64,000 bases of DNA from Peptoclostridium litorale DSM 5388 (GTDB lineage: Bacteria; Bacillota; Clostridia; Peptostreptococcales; Peptostreptococcaceae), in assembly GCF_900141635.1 (NCBI RefSeq), contig NZ_FSRH01000011.1:1-64000 (forward strand), read 5' to 3'. Below are positions 18,748-27,840 of the stretch, piece after piece. A model generated the notes under the pieces. It had not been told where the DNA came from, did not search any database, and saw nothing but the letters and a program-made list of their open reading frames with translations. A program made the translations under genes and the position numbers. The stretch's first letter is position 1. Every line of letters begins with the position of its first letter.

Positions 18748-18795
18748 ATACTGATAAAAAAATAAAGTTTATTTTTCTCAGTATTTTGCTATAAT
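18748..18795 (+). promoter_or_regulatory. busR promoter with overlapping dyad
   Basis: A long dyad with ATACTGA and TCAGTAT ends and A/T-rich inner arms spans 18748-18784 and covers the likely -35; a perfect TATAAT is at 18790-18795. The placement suits autoregulation. The 335-base gap between ablB and busR holds nothing else I can support. Confidence 0.45.
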
Positions 18796-18927
18796 AGAAT
18801 TTGTCAATGGACAATATGGAAATTTTTAATGTCAAAAGACGAGGAAGCTATGACTTTAAGTTTGGGGACTGTGTTTTTGTTTTTAAAAATTCTCATGACA
18901 TATTAATCAAAGAGAGGTATATATAAA

Positions 18928-19551
18928 TTGACGACACCAAAAAACAACACCCCGAGATATATCAAAATAGCAATAGACATTGCTCACAGGATATATGAAG
19001 GTGAATTCAAGGTAGGGGACAAGCTAAGAGGAAGATCCACTTTAGCGAGCGAATACAACGTATCACCGGAGACAATAAGAAGGGCTGCATCGCTTCTTCA
19101 GGATATGGGAGTTGTGAATGTAAGCCAAAAAAGCGGCATATTTGTCATATCTGCTGAAAGGGCTCATGACTTCATAGGAAAATTTTCTGAAAAGAACAAC
19201 ATAAAAAAAGTAAGGGCGAGGCTCAAAAGCCTCAGGGTTCAAAAGGAAGAAATAGACAAGAAAATCGAAGAGAGTATAGATACATTGCTTGAATACACTA
19301 TGCAGCTTAAGAGGATAGACCTTGGATGCAATTATGAGTTGTCTGTTCCGGCAGATAGCAGGCTTATAGGAATGACAATAAATGAACTTCAGTTTTGGCA
19401 CAATACAGGAGCTACTATAACTGCGGTAAAAAGAGATGGAGAGTTTTTTATATCACCGGGTCCATATTTTCAATTTGAAAAAGAAGACATGATATACTTC
19501 ATATGCATAGAGGATAATCTTGTAAGGGTAAAGGATTTTGTGAACAGATAA
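18928..19551 (+). CDS. busR: BusR-like GntR regulator with RCK_C (TrkA-C) domain
   Basis: 207 residues with three parts: a GntR winged helix (about 1-75, RGRSTLASEYNVSPETIRRA), a coiled coil (about 85-130, rich in K/R/E), and a C-terminal TrkA_C/RCK_C domain (about 131-207, with DSRLIGMTINELQF and a late FISPGPYFQFEKEDMIYFI stretch). This is the architecture of BusR, the c-di-AMP-binding repressor of betaine uptake in lactic-acid bacteria. It lies directly between ablBA and the opuC-like genes. TTG 18928 follows AGAGAGG. That it binds c-di-AMP here, and controls both flanks, is inference from family and position. Confidence 0.75.
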   Translation: MTTPKNNTPRYIKIAIDIAHRIYEGEFKVGDKLRGRSTLASEYNVSPETIRRAASLLQDMGVVNVSQKSGIFVISAERAHDFIGKFSEKNNIKKVRARLKSLRVQKEEIDKKIEESIDTLLEYTMQLKRIDLGCNYELSVPADSRLIGMTINELQFWHNTGATITAVKRDGEFFISPGPYFQFEKEDMIYFICIEDNLVRVKDFVNR

Positions 19552-19580
19552 GAATATACGGAATAATATGTTAAAATGGG

Positions 19581-19620
19581 AAACCCGCTTTTTAATTTTC
19601 AAAATTAAAAAGCGGGTTTT
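19581..19620 (+). terminator. Terminator after busR
   Basis: Perfect 19-bp arms (19581-19599, 19601-19619) followed by TTTTC. It separates busR from the opuC transcript. Confidence 0.85.
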
Positions 19621-19750
19621 CTTATTAAAGATAATATGTGATGCTGAAAAGACTTTTTATAAAAGAGAAATGAGCAATAATAGTTAATTTCAACAAGAAG
19701 CTGAATTTAAAAAATTTTACAACTAAATTGAAATGTGATATACTAATTCA

Positions 19751-19828
19751 GGTTGAAACAGACAACCCGAAAAAAATATAAAGGTTGCTTGTTTCGGGCT
19801 TGAATAGACTTATGTCCACAAGCCCTTG
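19751..19828 (+). promoter_or_regulatory. Leader RNA with mutually exclusive stems before opuCA
   Basis: In the 399-base gap before opuCA, stem A pairs CCCGAAA (19766-19772) with TTTCGGG (19792-19798), backed by GAAACA/TGTTTC (19755-19760, 19790-19795). Stem B pairs GGGCTTG (19796-19802) with CAAGCCC (19819-19825). The two share GGG at 19796-19798, so only one can form at a time. Such switches are typical of regulated leaders. I see no match to the ydaO (c-di-AMP) riboswitch. No clear terminator T-run follows stem B. Confidence 0.4.
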
Positions 19829-19950
19829 TGAAATCAAAGATAAAAGGAGCTTGCTTTTAATTCGATAAATCAAACATGCGAATGGAAAAAGTGATAGCGG
19901 CTATTTTGGTTGTCTATAAAGAAATATAAAAAGTGAGGGGATAGTAACAT

Positions 19951-21072
19951 ATGATTAAGTTTGAAAATGTTTCGAAGGTCTATGAGGACGGATTCCAGGC
20001 CCTGAAAGACATAAACCTTGAAATCAAGGAGGGGGAGCTACTTGTGCTTATAGGCCCTTCAGGCTGTGGGAAGACCACGACAATGAAGATGATAAACAGG
20101 CTCATAGACTATACGAGCGGGAACATATATATAAAGGGAGAGGCGATAAAAAAGCAGGATCCGGTAACTCTCAGAAGGGATATAGGATATGTAATACAGC
20201 AGATAGGGCTTTTCCCGCACATGACAATAGCGCAAAACGTGGCGCTTGTGCCAAAGCTCAAAAAGGAAGACCCGGTAGGATACATGAAAAAGGTAGACGA
20301 ACTTTTGGAAATGGTGGGGCTTGAGCCTGAGATTTACAAGGACAGGTATCCCAAGGAGCTTTCGGGAGGTCAGCAGCAAAGGGTTGGAGTAATAAGGGCG
20401 CTTGCGTCAGACCCGTCAATAATACTTATGGACGAGCCTTTCAGCGCGCTGGACCCTATAAGCAGAGAGCAGCTCCAGGAGGAACTTGTAAGGCTTCAGG
20501 AAGAGATAAAAAAGACAATAGTGTTCGTAACACACGACATGGACGAGGCGCTAAAGATAGCCGATAGGATATGCATAATGAAAAGCGGGGAGATAGTCCA
20601 AATAGACACACCTGAGAGGATACTGAGGCACCCTGCAAATGAATTCGTAAAAAACTTCATAGGCGAGGACAGGCTTGAAAATGCCAAATCAATGGACTTT
20701 CCGCCGGTAGAAGAGATACTTTCAAAGGCTGTGACGGTAAAGCCTGCAAAGGGGCTGGCAGAGTCCGTCAAAATACTCCACAAAAACAGGGTGGACAGCC
20801 TGATAGTGGTGGACAAGGACAATATATTCCTTGGGATAGCAAGCGCCTGGGACATATATAAGCACTACAAGAACGAAGAGCTCACAGTAAAAGACATAAT
20901 GAAGACTCATCACAAGACGATGAAAATGGACAACAGCCTTGAAGATGCTCTCGTGCTTGTAAACGAGGCTGAAATGGGATATCTTACAGTCGTTGACGAT
21001 GCGGACAGGGTGAGGGGGGTAATCACTAACGCCGACCTTGTGGAGCTTCTCGTGGAAGAGTTTGCGGACTAG
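19951..21072 (+). CDS. opuCA: Osmoprotectant ABC ATPase with two CBS domains
   Basis: 373 residues. Nucleotide-binding domain (about 1-240) with GPSGCGKTT, IQQIGLFPHMT Q-loop, LSGGQQQR and ILMDEPFSALD. The C-terminal 120 residues form a CBS pair (SKAVTVKPAKGLAESVK... and VKDIMKTHHKTMKMD...), which in OpuA/OpuC senses ionic strength or nucleotides. It powers uptake of glycine betaine, carnitine, choline or related solutes. It heads a three-gene set with permease and binding protein. The exact solute is unknown. Confidence 0.88.
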   Translation: MIKFENVSKVYEDGFQALKDINLEIKEGELLVLIGPSGCGKTTTMKMINRLIDYTSGNIYIKGEAIKKQDPVTLRRDIGYVIQQIGLFPHMTIAQNVALVPKLKKEDPVGYMKKVDELLEMVGLEPEIYKDRYPKELSGGQQQRVGVIRALASDPSIILMDEPFSALDPISREQLQEELVRLQEEIKKTIVFVTHDMDEALKIADRICIMKSGEIVQIDTPERILRHPANEFVKNFIGEDRLENAKSMDFPPVEEILSKAVTVKPAKGLAESVKILHKNRVDSLIVVDKDNIFLGIASAWDIYKHYKNEELTVKDIMKTHHKTMKMDNSLEDALVLVNEAEMGYLTVVDDADRVRGVITNADLVELLVEEFAD

Positions 21073-21126
21073 TACAAACTTAAAATACAGCAAGAGTTTA
21101 ACATATTGAATTGAAAGGAGATTTAT

Positions 21127-21777
21127 ATGAACGAAAACATACTAAGTGCTTTTGTGAACACTCTAATCCAAAGGAAGGAGATGGTGATAGACAGTCTTGT
21201 GGGCCACATGTGGCTTACAATGGTGGCGCTGCTATTCGCCGTTTTAATAGCCGTTCCGCTTGGGATATTCCTTACAAGGCACAGAAAATTTGCAGACCTT
21301 GTAATAGGCATAACATCGGTGTTCCAAACCATTCCAAGCCTTGCGCTGCTGGGCTTTATGATACCTCTGTTTGGAATAGGGGCAAAGCCTGCGATAATAG
21401 CGCTTACAATATACGGGCTTCTTCCGATACTCAGAAACACATACACTGGGATAATGGGAGTAGACCCTGGAGCGAGGGAGGCCGGAAGGGGGATGGGAAT
21501 GACATCTGCCCAGATACTTTTCATGGTCGAAATACCACTTTCGCTAACTATAATAATGGCCGGAATAAGGACAGCGACAGTACTTATCATAGGGGTTACG
21601 ACGCTTGCATCGCTTGTGGGAGCAGGAGGGCTTGGGGACCTTATATTCAGGGGTATATCATCTGTAAACCCCGGGCTGATACTTGCCGGTGCGGTTCCCG
21701 CGGCGCTTCTCGCGATACTGTTTGACATAATGCTTAAAATGTTTGAAAGGCAGGTCACTCCAAAGGGACTAAGGTAA
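21127..21777 (+). CDS. opuCB: Osmoprotectant ABC permease
   Basis: 216 residues, about five membrane segments, with the ProW-type inner-membrane signature GVDPGAREAGRGMGMTSAQ (EAA loop) near residue 115 that docks with the ATPase. A GAAAGGAG site precedes ATG 21127. Only one permease gene is present, whereas Bacillus OpuC uses two (OpuCB and OpuCD), so the channel is probably a homodimer. It lies 54 bases after opuCA. Confidence 0.88.
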   Translation: MNENILSAFVNTLIQRKEMVIDSLVGHMWLTMVALLFAVLIAVPLGIFLTRHRKFADLVIGITSVFQTIPSLALLGFMIPLFGIGAKPAIIALTIYGLLPILRNTYTGIMGVDPGAREAGRGMGMTSAQILFMVEIPLSLTIIMAGIRTATVLIIGVTTLASLVGAGGLGDLIFRGISSVNPGLILAGAVPAALLAILFDIMLKMFERQVTPKGLR

Positions 21778-21832
21778 ACAAGTTAGAGGTAAACAATATA
21801 AAAATAAAAAGATAGAAAAGGAGAATGTTTAT

Positions 21833-22744
21833 ATGAAAATTAAGAGCATATTCAAAAAGGCTGCGTTAGCAGCATGTACAATGCTTGTAGCGACGTCGCT
21901 TGCAGCCTGCGGAGGAGAGGACTCTTCAGAAAAAATAATAGTCGGAGGTAAGGACTTCACGGAGCAAGACATACTCGTACACCTTGTATCAGAAGTTATA
22001 GAGGCCAAGACGGACATAGAGGTTGAAAGAAAGCCTTACCTTGGTGGATCAAGTGTTGTGGCAACTTCAATCCAAACTGGGGACATAGACGTAATGGTTG
22101 AATACACGGGAACAGGGCTGATAAGCGTTCTTGGTAAAGAATCCATGAATGATCCTCAGGAGGTATATGAAGCGGTAAAGAGCGAATATGACGAGCAGTT
22201 CGGAGTTAAATGGCTAAAGCCTCTTGGATTCAACAACACATTTGCAATAACAATGAGAAGAGAAATGGCTGAGGAGATGGGAATAAAGACTCTTTCAGAC
22301 CTTGGAAAGCATGCAAAGGACTTCACATTCGCGTCAACTCAGGAATTTCTTGAAAGAAACGATGGTTACGAAGCAATAAAGCCTGTATATGGAATAGAGT
22401 TCAAAGATGCCAAGGGAATGGACCCGGGGCTTTGCTATACGGCCCTTAAAGAAGGCCAGGTTGACGTTAGCATATCATTTGCGACGGACGGAAGGATACC
22501 TGCATTTGACTTTGTGGTTCTTGAAGATGACAAGAACTTCTTCCCTCCATACGATGCGTCAGTGCTTGTGAGAAACGACGCTCTTGAAAAGCATCCAGAG
22601 CTTGAAGAGGCACTAAACTCTCTTGCAGGAAAGATAAACGATGAAGAGATGGCAAAGATGAACGCCCAGGTCGACATAGACCAAAAGGCCGCAGAGACGG
22701 TTGCTAAAGACTGGCTTGTTGAAAATGGAATAATAGAAGGTTAG
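21833..22744 (+). CDS. opuCC: Osmoprotectant-binding lipoprotein
   Basis: 303 residues with a lipoprotein signal (basic start, hydrophobic ALAACTMLVATSL, lipobox LAAC). The mature part shows the OpuAC/OpuBC fold start KIIVGGKDFTEQDILVHL and MVEYTGTGLI, typical of proteins that trap quaternary ammonium solutes in an aromatic cage. It should deliver solute to the linked permease on the outer face of the membrane. Last gene of the operon, followed by a perfect-stem terminator. Confidence 0.88.
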   Translation: MKIKSIFKKAALAACTMLVATSLAACGGEDSSEKIIVGGKDFTEQDILVHLVSEVIEAKTDIEVERKPYLGGSSVVATSIQTGDIDVMVEYTGTGLISVLGKESMNDPQEVYEAVKSEYDEQFGVKWLKPLGFNNTFAITMRREMAEEMGIKTLSDLGKHAKDFTFASTQEFLERNDGYEAIKPVYGIEFKDAKGMDPGLCYTALKEGQVDVSISFATDGRIPAFDFVVLEDDKNFFPPYDASVLVRNDALEKHPELEEALNSLAGKINDEEMAKMNAQVDIDQKAAETVAKDWLVENGIIEG

Positions 22745-22776
22745 CCCTGAAATATAAAGCAATGTAAAACAAGCAG

Positions 22777-22821
22777 TGTGCAATATAAAAGAGAGCCTCC
22801 GGCTCTCTTTTATATTGCACA
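22777..22821 (+). terminator. Terminator of the opuC operon
   Basis: Perfect 21-bp arms (22777-22797 and 22801-22821) with a TCC loop; T-rich descending arm. Confidence 0.8.
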
Positions 22822-22880
22822 TATGCCCTTTCATAATACTACATATGCACACTATTGCGAGCAAGGGCTTAGATATGGGG

Positions 22881-22918
22881 AAATTTTCGACCATGGGGTT
22901 GAAAATTTTAATGTTTTT
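22881..22918 (+). promoter_or_regulatory. Hairpin in the gap before the 81-residue protein
   Basis: AAATTTTCGACC (22881-22892) pairs with GGTTGAAAATTT (22897-22908, one G-U pair), followed by a T-rich stretch (TTAATGTTTTTAT). It may be a weak terminator or part of the next transcript's leader. Confidence 0.35.
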
Positions 22919-23008
22919 ATAAGACAAAAAATAGTGCCAAAGTACCTTGTGATGTTATAATATAAAATAGTTCGACAGCAGAGCTTGAGAAGTTAAGGGG
23001 TTGAGAGT

Positions 23009-23254
23009 ATGAGCAATGCAGATGATAGAATAGAAGATAATAATATGAGCACAAAGTCTGTAAAAGCAGCCATGGAAAGAGCTGCAACGGAATTTGAGGG
23101 CATATTGAAACTTATACCGGAAGATGAAAGGCGATATTCCATATTGAGGGCTCGAGGTAGAATCGAAAAGCTGTACAAAGAAACTCTGGAGGAACTTCAG
23201 AGTTTAAAGAACGTACTTGAAGAATTACAAATCGAAAAGTCCAAATACATATGA
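23009..23254 (+). CDS. Small coiled-coil protein upstream of flaG
   Basis: 81 acidic/basic residues, no membrane segment. The second half (about 45-78) is a probable coiled coil with leucines at heptad spacing (IEKLYKETLEELQSLKNVLEELQ). I do not recognise a family. It sits 40 bases before the FlaG-like gene with a shared direction, so a flagellar or chaperone-like role is possible but unproven. The ribosome site AAGGGG is 7-9 bases before ATG 23009. Confidence 0.55.
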   Translation: MSNADDRIEDNNMSTKSVKAAMERAATEFEGILKLIPEDERRYSILRARGRIEKLYKETLEELQSLKNVLEELQIEKSKYI

Positions 23255-23293
23255 TGAAGCCTTAAATTAGTACCTGTGGAGGAGATAAGTAGC

Positions 23294-23656
23294 ATGAGAC
23301 TAGGTGGGGCGGCAGTAAGCAGTAGCATGACTTCGAAAAAAAATGAAATTTATTATTCCAGAAACATTTCACCTGAAAAAACGGATGTGTTTAATCAAGC
23401 AAAAAGAAATAAAAATCAGGCGGCATATCCAGGTGAAAAAAAGCTTATAGAAGCTGTAGAAAAGGAAAATCCAGATATTATGGGCATTAGCACAAATCTT
23501 GAATTTTCAGTACATAAGAAGACAAAGCAGATAATGGTCAAGATAGTAGACTCGAATACAAAAGAGGTTTTAAAGGAGCTGCCGTCTGAAAAGATACTGG
23601 ACATGGCGGCGCACATGATGGAGAAAGCTGGGATATTCATAGACAAAAAAGCTTGA
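23294..23656 (+). CDS. flaG: FlaG-family flagellar protein
   Basis: About 120 residues. The C-terminal 70 residues match FlaG: LEFSVHKKTKQIMVKIVDSN followed by TKEVLKELPSEKILDMAAHM. FlaG proteins affect filament length or assembly in several bacteria. ATG 23294 is chosen because GGAGGAG lies 9 bases upstream; a GTG at 23276 would be inside or before that site. No other flagellar gene is in the window apart from the chemoreceptor that converges from the right. Confidence 0.75.
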   Translation: MRLGGAAVSSSMTSKKNEIYYSRNISPEKTDVFNQAKRNKNQAAYPGEKKLIEAVEKENPDIMGISTNLEFSVHKKTKQIMVKIVDSNTKEVLKELPSEKILDMAAHMMEKAGIFIDKKA

Positions 23657-23740
23657 TGAGCGCTTTTGGACAAAGTGAGCAAAATTCAAAGGAATTGAAT
23701 TTGCAGACAGAGATTTTTACAAAAAAATTGAGAAAAAGGG

Positions 23741-23778
23741 AAGCATCAATTATGCGGGGGATAATTGATGCTTTTGCT
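23741..23778. terminator. Bidirectional terminator between flaG and chemoreceptor
   Basis: Perfect 12-bp arms AAGCATCAATTA (23741-23752) and complement (23762-23773), followed by TTTGCTTTT. It serves both converging genes. Confidence 0.7.
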
Positions 23779-23796
23779 TTTCATGCATTCATGTGC

Positions 23797-25806
23797 TTAT
23801 TTTATTTTGAACTTATCAACTGTATTTTGAAGGTCTACAGACAGACTCTCTAAATTCTGAGAGTGGGATGAAAGCTCTTCCATGGATGCCAGCTGCTCTT
23901 CTGTAGCTGCAGAGACCTCCTGAGTGGCTGCGGAAGACTGCTGTGCTGCCAAGGCTATGTTTTCTACAATAAGAACCATTTCATCTTTTGCATTTAGCAT
24001 TTCATTGTTGTCATCTTGTATGGCGGTAATATTGCCCCCTAAAAGATCTATGGAGTTTGATATATCCTTGAATATGGAATTTGTCTCCTCGACCGCTTTA
24101 TTTTGCTCCTGCACAACCTCATTTGCCTTTTCTATGGCGGATACGGCTGACCTTGTCTTGTTTTGGATTGCCCCTATTATCTCTTTTATCGTTCCGGCCG
24201 ACATTGCCGATTCTTCAGCAAGTTTTCTTACCTCATCAGCTACCACGGCAAATCCCTTTCCGTGTTCTCCCGCCCTGGCCGCCTCGATGTTTGCATTGAG
24301 GGCAAGCAGGTTTGTCTGGCTGGATATCGCCATTATTGCTTCGAGTATTGTTCCTATGCCCTCTGCGCTTTCAGCTACTTCGGCTACTATGGATGCTACT
24401 TCCTGCGACATCTCATTGCTCTGGATACTTTTTTCATTGAGTTTTTTAACTATGTCAAAGCCATTTTCTGCAAGTGCATTAGTCCTTCTGGAAACGGATT
24501 TCATGTTTTCTGAGTCGCGAGTAACCTTTTCGATTATGGATGCTATATCATTCATTTTGCATGTACCATTTTGAGTGTCAGTTGCCTGGGACTCAGCGCC
24601 TTTTGAAACCTCGTCAATTGTCTTTGAGACTTCCCCAGCGGCTTCTGCCGACTGAACTGATATTTGTGAAAGAGTGACTGCCGATTCGTTTACAGTGTGA
24701 GCCGAAACACTTATGTCTTTTAGCAATTTATTCAAATCCGTCTGCAGACGGTCAATTGCCTTTGCAAGCTGTCCGAACTCGTCATTTCTCTCCATATATG
24801 ACTTGGGCACTTGACTTGTGAAGTCTCCAGTGGCTAAGGTCTCCAAATGTCTAACCCCTGTGCCGAGTGGAGTGGATATCATTCTGGCTATGAAAAGAGC
24901 TAGTATTACTGCTACTATGGAACCTATTAAAATACTTATGATTACAGATTTTTTTATGACATTCGTATCCTCGAGCAGCTCTTCTTTTTCCATAAAGGCG
25001 AACAGCTTCCAGCCCGTTTTTTCAGCCGTTACAAATGTGAGAAACTTATCTTGGCCATTGTATATGTACTCTGTAAATCCACTTTCATTTGACTTTAATT
25101 CTTCCCAGACTCCCAGCTTTTCAGCCAGAGCTGTCCCAATCAGAGAAGACTCCTTATGCGCCAAAGTGAGTCCATTGGAATCAAGGACTGTTATGGCCCC
25201 ACGTCGGCCTATGGTAGTTTTTGATATTTGAGATGAAAGCGTTGAAAGGTCGACGTCTATGGCAGCAACTCCGGCAATGTTGCCGCCGCCGTCAACTACG
25301 GCCTTTGCCAGCGAAATTATCAGCTTGCCAGTAAACTCATCAGTATAGGGATCTGTCCATATGACTTGTCCCTTGCTTGATACGGCATCTTTATACCAAG
25401 GCCTTTGCCTGGGGTCATAATCCTGCGAAAAGTCCTGGGCGGGATGAATGTGTATTGCGCCATCCTTGTCCCCAAAATATGTAGACAAGATTTCGCTGTT
25501 GCTGCTTTTGACGCTCTTTAAAACTTCATTTCCCGAAAACGCATCAAAGTTTTTTATATTTTCGTTATCGGTTATTGAAACAAGCTGTACTTCCATTTTA
25601 CTTAAAAACTGGTCAACATATTTTTCGGTTTCGGATATAGCCTGCTGGGCTGTCGTGGAGAGCTTGTTTTCCAAAAGATTAAATGATATCTTGTTTGAAA
25701 AATATCCAAATACGCCTAGCTGAAGCACCATTGAAATTAGTATCATTGCGATGATTTTGTTTTTTATGCTGTGCATACCTCTGTTGTTTTTAATTTTTCT
25801 TGTCAT
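23797..25806 (-). CDS. Methyl-accepting chemotaxis protein, dCache type
   Basis: About 669 residues. A membrane anchor near residue 20 ([19 protein letters not shown]), an extracellular double-Cache sensor (about 40-280, with [12 protein letters not shown] and [18 protein letters not shown], a ligand-pocket pattern often seen for amino acids), a second membrane span ([19 protein letters not shown]), HAMP, then a long cytoplasmic coiled coil with the signalling tip ([20 protein letters not shown]). It passes ligand state to CheA. ATG 25806 follows GGGAGGAATT and is preferred to an upstream in-frame start. Ligand unknown. Confidence 0.9.
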   Translation of the reverse strand: MTRKIKNNRGMHSIKNKIIAMILISMVLQLGVFGYFSNKISFNLLENKLSTTAQQAISETEKYVDQFLSKMEVQLVSITDNENIKNFDAFSGNEVLKSVKSSNSEILSTYFGDKDGAIHIHPAQDFSQDYDPRQRPWYKDAVSSKGQVIWTDPYTDEFTGKLIISLAKAVVDGGGNIAGVAAIDVDLSTLSSQISKTTIGRRGAITVLDSNGLTLAHKESSLIGTALAEKLGVWEELKSNESGFTEYIYNGQDKFLTFVTAEKTGWKLFAFMEKEELLEDTNVIKKSVIISILIGSIVAVILALFIARMISTPLGTGVRHLETLATGDFTSQVPKSYMERNDEFGQLAKAIDRLQTDLNKLLKDISVSAHTVNESAVTLSQISVQSAEAAGEVSKTIDEVSKGAESQATDTQNGTCKMNDIASIIEKVTRDSENMKSVSRRTNALAENGFDIVKKLNEKSIQSNEMSQEVASIVAEVAESAEGIGTILEAIMAISSQTNLLALNANIEAARAGEHGKGFAVVADEVRKLAEESAMSAGTIKEIIGAIQNKTRSAVSAIEKANEVVQEQNKAVEETNSIFKDISNSIDLLGGNITAIQDDNNEMLNAKDEMVLIVENIALAAQQSSAATQEVSAATEEQLASMEELSSHSQNLESLSVDLQNTVDKFKIK

Positions 25807-26144
25807 AATTCCTCCCAGGTATTTAGTTGTAAATATTCTGATGTTAAAAACTGCCAAATTGCATTGCTGCATTAGGTATTTGAAATTTACTTTGCACTAA
25901 ATGCCATGCCTCCTCTCTTTGCAGTTTAATATTTTGCTGTGAAAAAATAAGGGATCCCCCATTATAGGTACAAGTGCAATTAGGGGAAACAAAGCGTGCT
26001 CTGTAGCGATACAAATATACCGTATACAAAGACAAATATAGCATTAAAATATTATACTTGTCAAAAATTAGTTTTCAATTTTATTTAGCCCGTGAAGTTG
26101 TTAAAGTTATCGCCGAATAAAAGGAAATACTGTAGTTGCGATTT

Positions 26145-26321
26145 TTATTGATACTCTTCAGATTTCAACCAATTTTCGGCTTCGGCAATACTGCTGAAAT
26201 AAGATGAGACTATCCGGTTGTCCATGCACCTGCATATCTCTGATTTTACAAGCGATTTGGGGAATACGACCGTTGTAAAGGAGCTCCAACTGTGCTTTAC
26301 TGTATAAATGTTATTGTTGGC
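26145..26321 (-). pseudogene. Remnant of a small SpoIIAA/STAS-like protein (tentative)
   Basis: The 596-base gap between the chemoreceptor and cblT holds a minus-strand frame of about 55 residues with protein-like composition (VVFPKSLVKSEICRCMD, then SSIAEAENWLKSEEYQ at the stop). It lacks a start codon with ribosome site and is closed upstream by a stop. The end resembles the C-terminus of SpoIIAA-like/STAS proteins, but this is weak. The rest of the gap, including the chemoreceptor leader, shows no c-di-GMP riboswitch that I can recognise. Confidence 0.3.
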
Positions 26322-26402
26322 TTATTTATTTTTGAATTGAAATGAGCCGCATAAAAGAATATACTTATTGAGTGACAATTTAGGACAAGAAAGGTGGTAA
26401 AA

Positions 26403-26915
26403 ATGAACAGCAAGACTAAAAGACTCGTGATTATGGGGATGTTCATAGCCCTGAGCTTTGTGGGGGCGTACATTAAAATACCAAGCCCTATCCAGAGCAT
26501 AGCGCTGGATTCAATGCCGGCGTATCTTGGAGGACTGGTTTTGGGAGGATTGCCGGGAGGAGTTATAGCGTTCATAGGACATATGCTGACTTCGGCAAAT
26601 ACGGGATTTCCCCTGTCGCTACCGGTACATTTGATAATAGGAGTTATGATGTTCATATCGGTATACGCATACAGCATTACATACAAGTGGACTAATATAT
26701 TTGTGGCGTCGGCTGTTGGAATCATATTAAACGGGGCTGGAGCACCTATTGCGCTTACTCTGCTTCCACAGTTCGGAGGGGGATTCTTTGCAGGAATAGC
26801 TCCGTTTTTGCTGCTTGCAAGCGCAATCAACATAATTTTTGCAGCGGCAGTGTTCAAGTCGCTTGAAAAAACATCGCTTGCAGGAAAAAGAGGGTTTGGC
26901 GGCTATGGAAAATAA
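26403..26915 (+). CDS. cblT: ECF transporter S component, alpha-ribazole type
   Basis: About 170 residues, five to six membrane segments, with the ECF S-component features of a short cytoplasmic start (KTKRLVIMGMFIALSF) and GGLVLGGLPGGVIAFIGH. It overlaps the 5' end of a PurM-like kinase gene, the arrangement of CblT/CblS, which salvage alpha-ribazole for cobalamin lower-ligand synthesis. It would work with a shared ECF energising module encoded elsewhere. ATG 26403 follows AAGAAAGGTGG. The specificity is inferred from the neighbour; another vitamin is possible. Confidence 0.65.
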   Translation: MNSKTKRLVIMGMFIALSFVGAYIKIPSPIQSIALDSMPAYLGGLVLGGLPGGVIAFIGHMLTSANTGFPLSLPVHLIIGVMMFISVYAYSITYKWTNIFVASAVGIILNGAGAPIALTLLPQFGGGFFAGIAPFLLLASAINIIFAAAVFKSLEKTSLAGKRGFGGYGK

Positions 26916-27627
26916 GCACAGGGATGTCGATTTTTTAGGGATTGGCTGCGGCAAGCTCGTAGTTGTGGCCTGCGATTCATGCGGGGCCATAGGACTCAAG
27001 GAAAACGACATTGTAAAGGTTCCATGCCACATCACGGGGAAATACACTGCGAGGGTGTGTATTATGGAAGTTCTTTCGACAGGGGCGGATATTGCGGGGA
27101 TTACTGTAAGCATATGCAATGAGCCTGATCCCACAGGAGATGAAATTATAAAGGGAATAAGAGACGAACTGGGCGAAATAGGGGCTGAGATTCCAGTTAC
27201 AGTAAGCACTGAAAAAAACATGGAGACTTCAATGACCGCACTGGGAGTAACCGCGATTGGAGCCATTTGTGAGGAAGATGTGCTTATGCACAGGGTGAAA
27301 AGCGGAGATTATGTATATGCAATAGGTGTTCCCAGCGTGGGTGAAGAAGTATTGGCAAATGAAAAGTCTATAGCAAATGCAAGTCTTGTGCTAAGGCTTT
27401 TAAAGCTAGAAAATGTAAGGGAGATAATACCTGTTGGATCGTCTGGAATAAAAGGTGAGCTTGCGGGTCTGTCCAAGGCTGAAGGCCTGGAGATAGAGTA
27501 TGTAAAAAACCTGCATATAGAAATTGAAAAATCGGCAGGGCCTTGCACAGCGGTGATTGTAATAAGCTACGGAACCATAAGTGATGAAATTGGATGCCCA
27601 GTCAATCTGGTAGGAAAGATAATTTGA
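26905..27627 (+). CDS. cblS: Alpha-ribazole kinase-like, PurM/AIR-synthase fold
   Basis: About 240 residues. It shows the ATP-binding N-terminal features of the AIR-synthase superfamily: CDSCGAIGLKENDIV, then YTARVCIMEVLSTGADI and a later GVTAIGAI. Together with the overlapping S-component gene this matches CblS, which phosphorylates alpha-ribazole. ATG 26905 overlaps the cblT stop by 11 bases (translational coupling). It lacks an obvious dedicated cobalamin riboswitch upstream. Function is a family and context inference. Confidence 0.65.
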   Translation: MENKHRDVDFLGIGCGKLVVVACDSCGAIGLKENDIVKVPCHITGKYTARVCIMEVLSTGADIAGITVSICNEPDPTGDEIIKGIRDELGEIGAEIPVTVSTEKNMETSMTALGVTAIGAICEEDVLMHRVKSGDYVYAIGVPSVGEEVLANEKSIANASLVLRLLKLENVREIIPVGSSGIKGELAGLSKAEGLEIEYVKNLHIEIEKSAGPCTAVIVISYGTISDEIGCPVNLVGKII

Positions 27628-27630
27628 TAG

Positions 27631-27674
27631 AGCTGTCTCGGCAAGGATGTTAATATTCCTGCTGAGAATGGCTC
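27631..27674 (+). terminator. Probable terminator after cblS
   Basis: Imperfect stem GAGC...TCTC / GAGA...GCTC followed by TTTTTC right after the cblS stop. Confidence 0.5.
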
Positions 27675-27840
27675 TTTTTCATTTCTTAAAATTATATTAA
27701 AAACTCTCAAAAGCCAACAATTGCAGCTGATATCGTTATAATATATTAATCAGGCGGGACTGAGAAGATATGCCAATATCCGGTGACAAATGGAAACAGG
27801 CGCTGGATATAAGCATAGAATATGGTTTTGGGGTGAAAAT

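Noticed and set aside
18833-18910. Tiny frame MSKDEEAMTLSL... before busR
   Set aside because: About 25 residues, no ribosome site; probably chance.
25844-26044. Short frames in the chemoreceptor leader, one ending [17 protein letters not shown]
   Set aside because: A GAGGAGG site is present, but spacing is poor and there is no conservation evidence. Also looked for a c-di-GMP riboswitch here and saw none.
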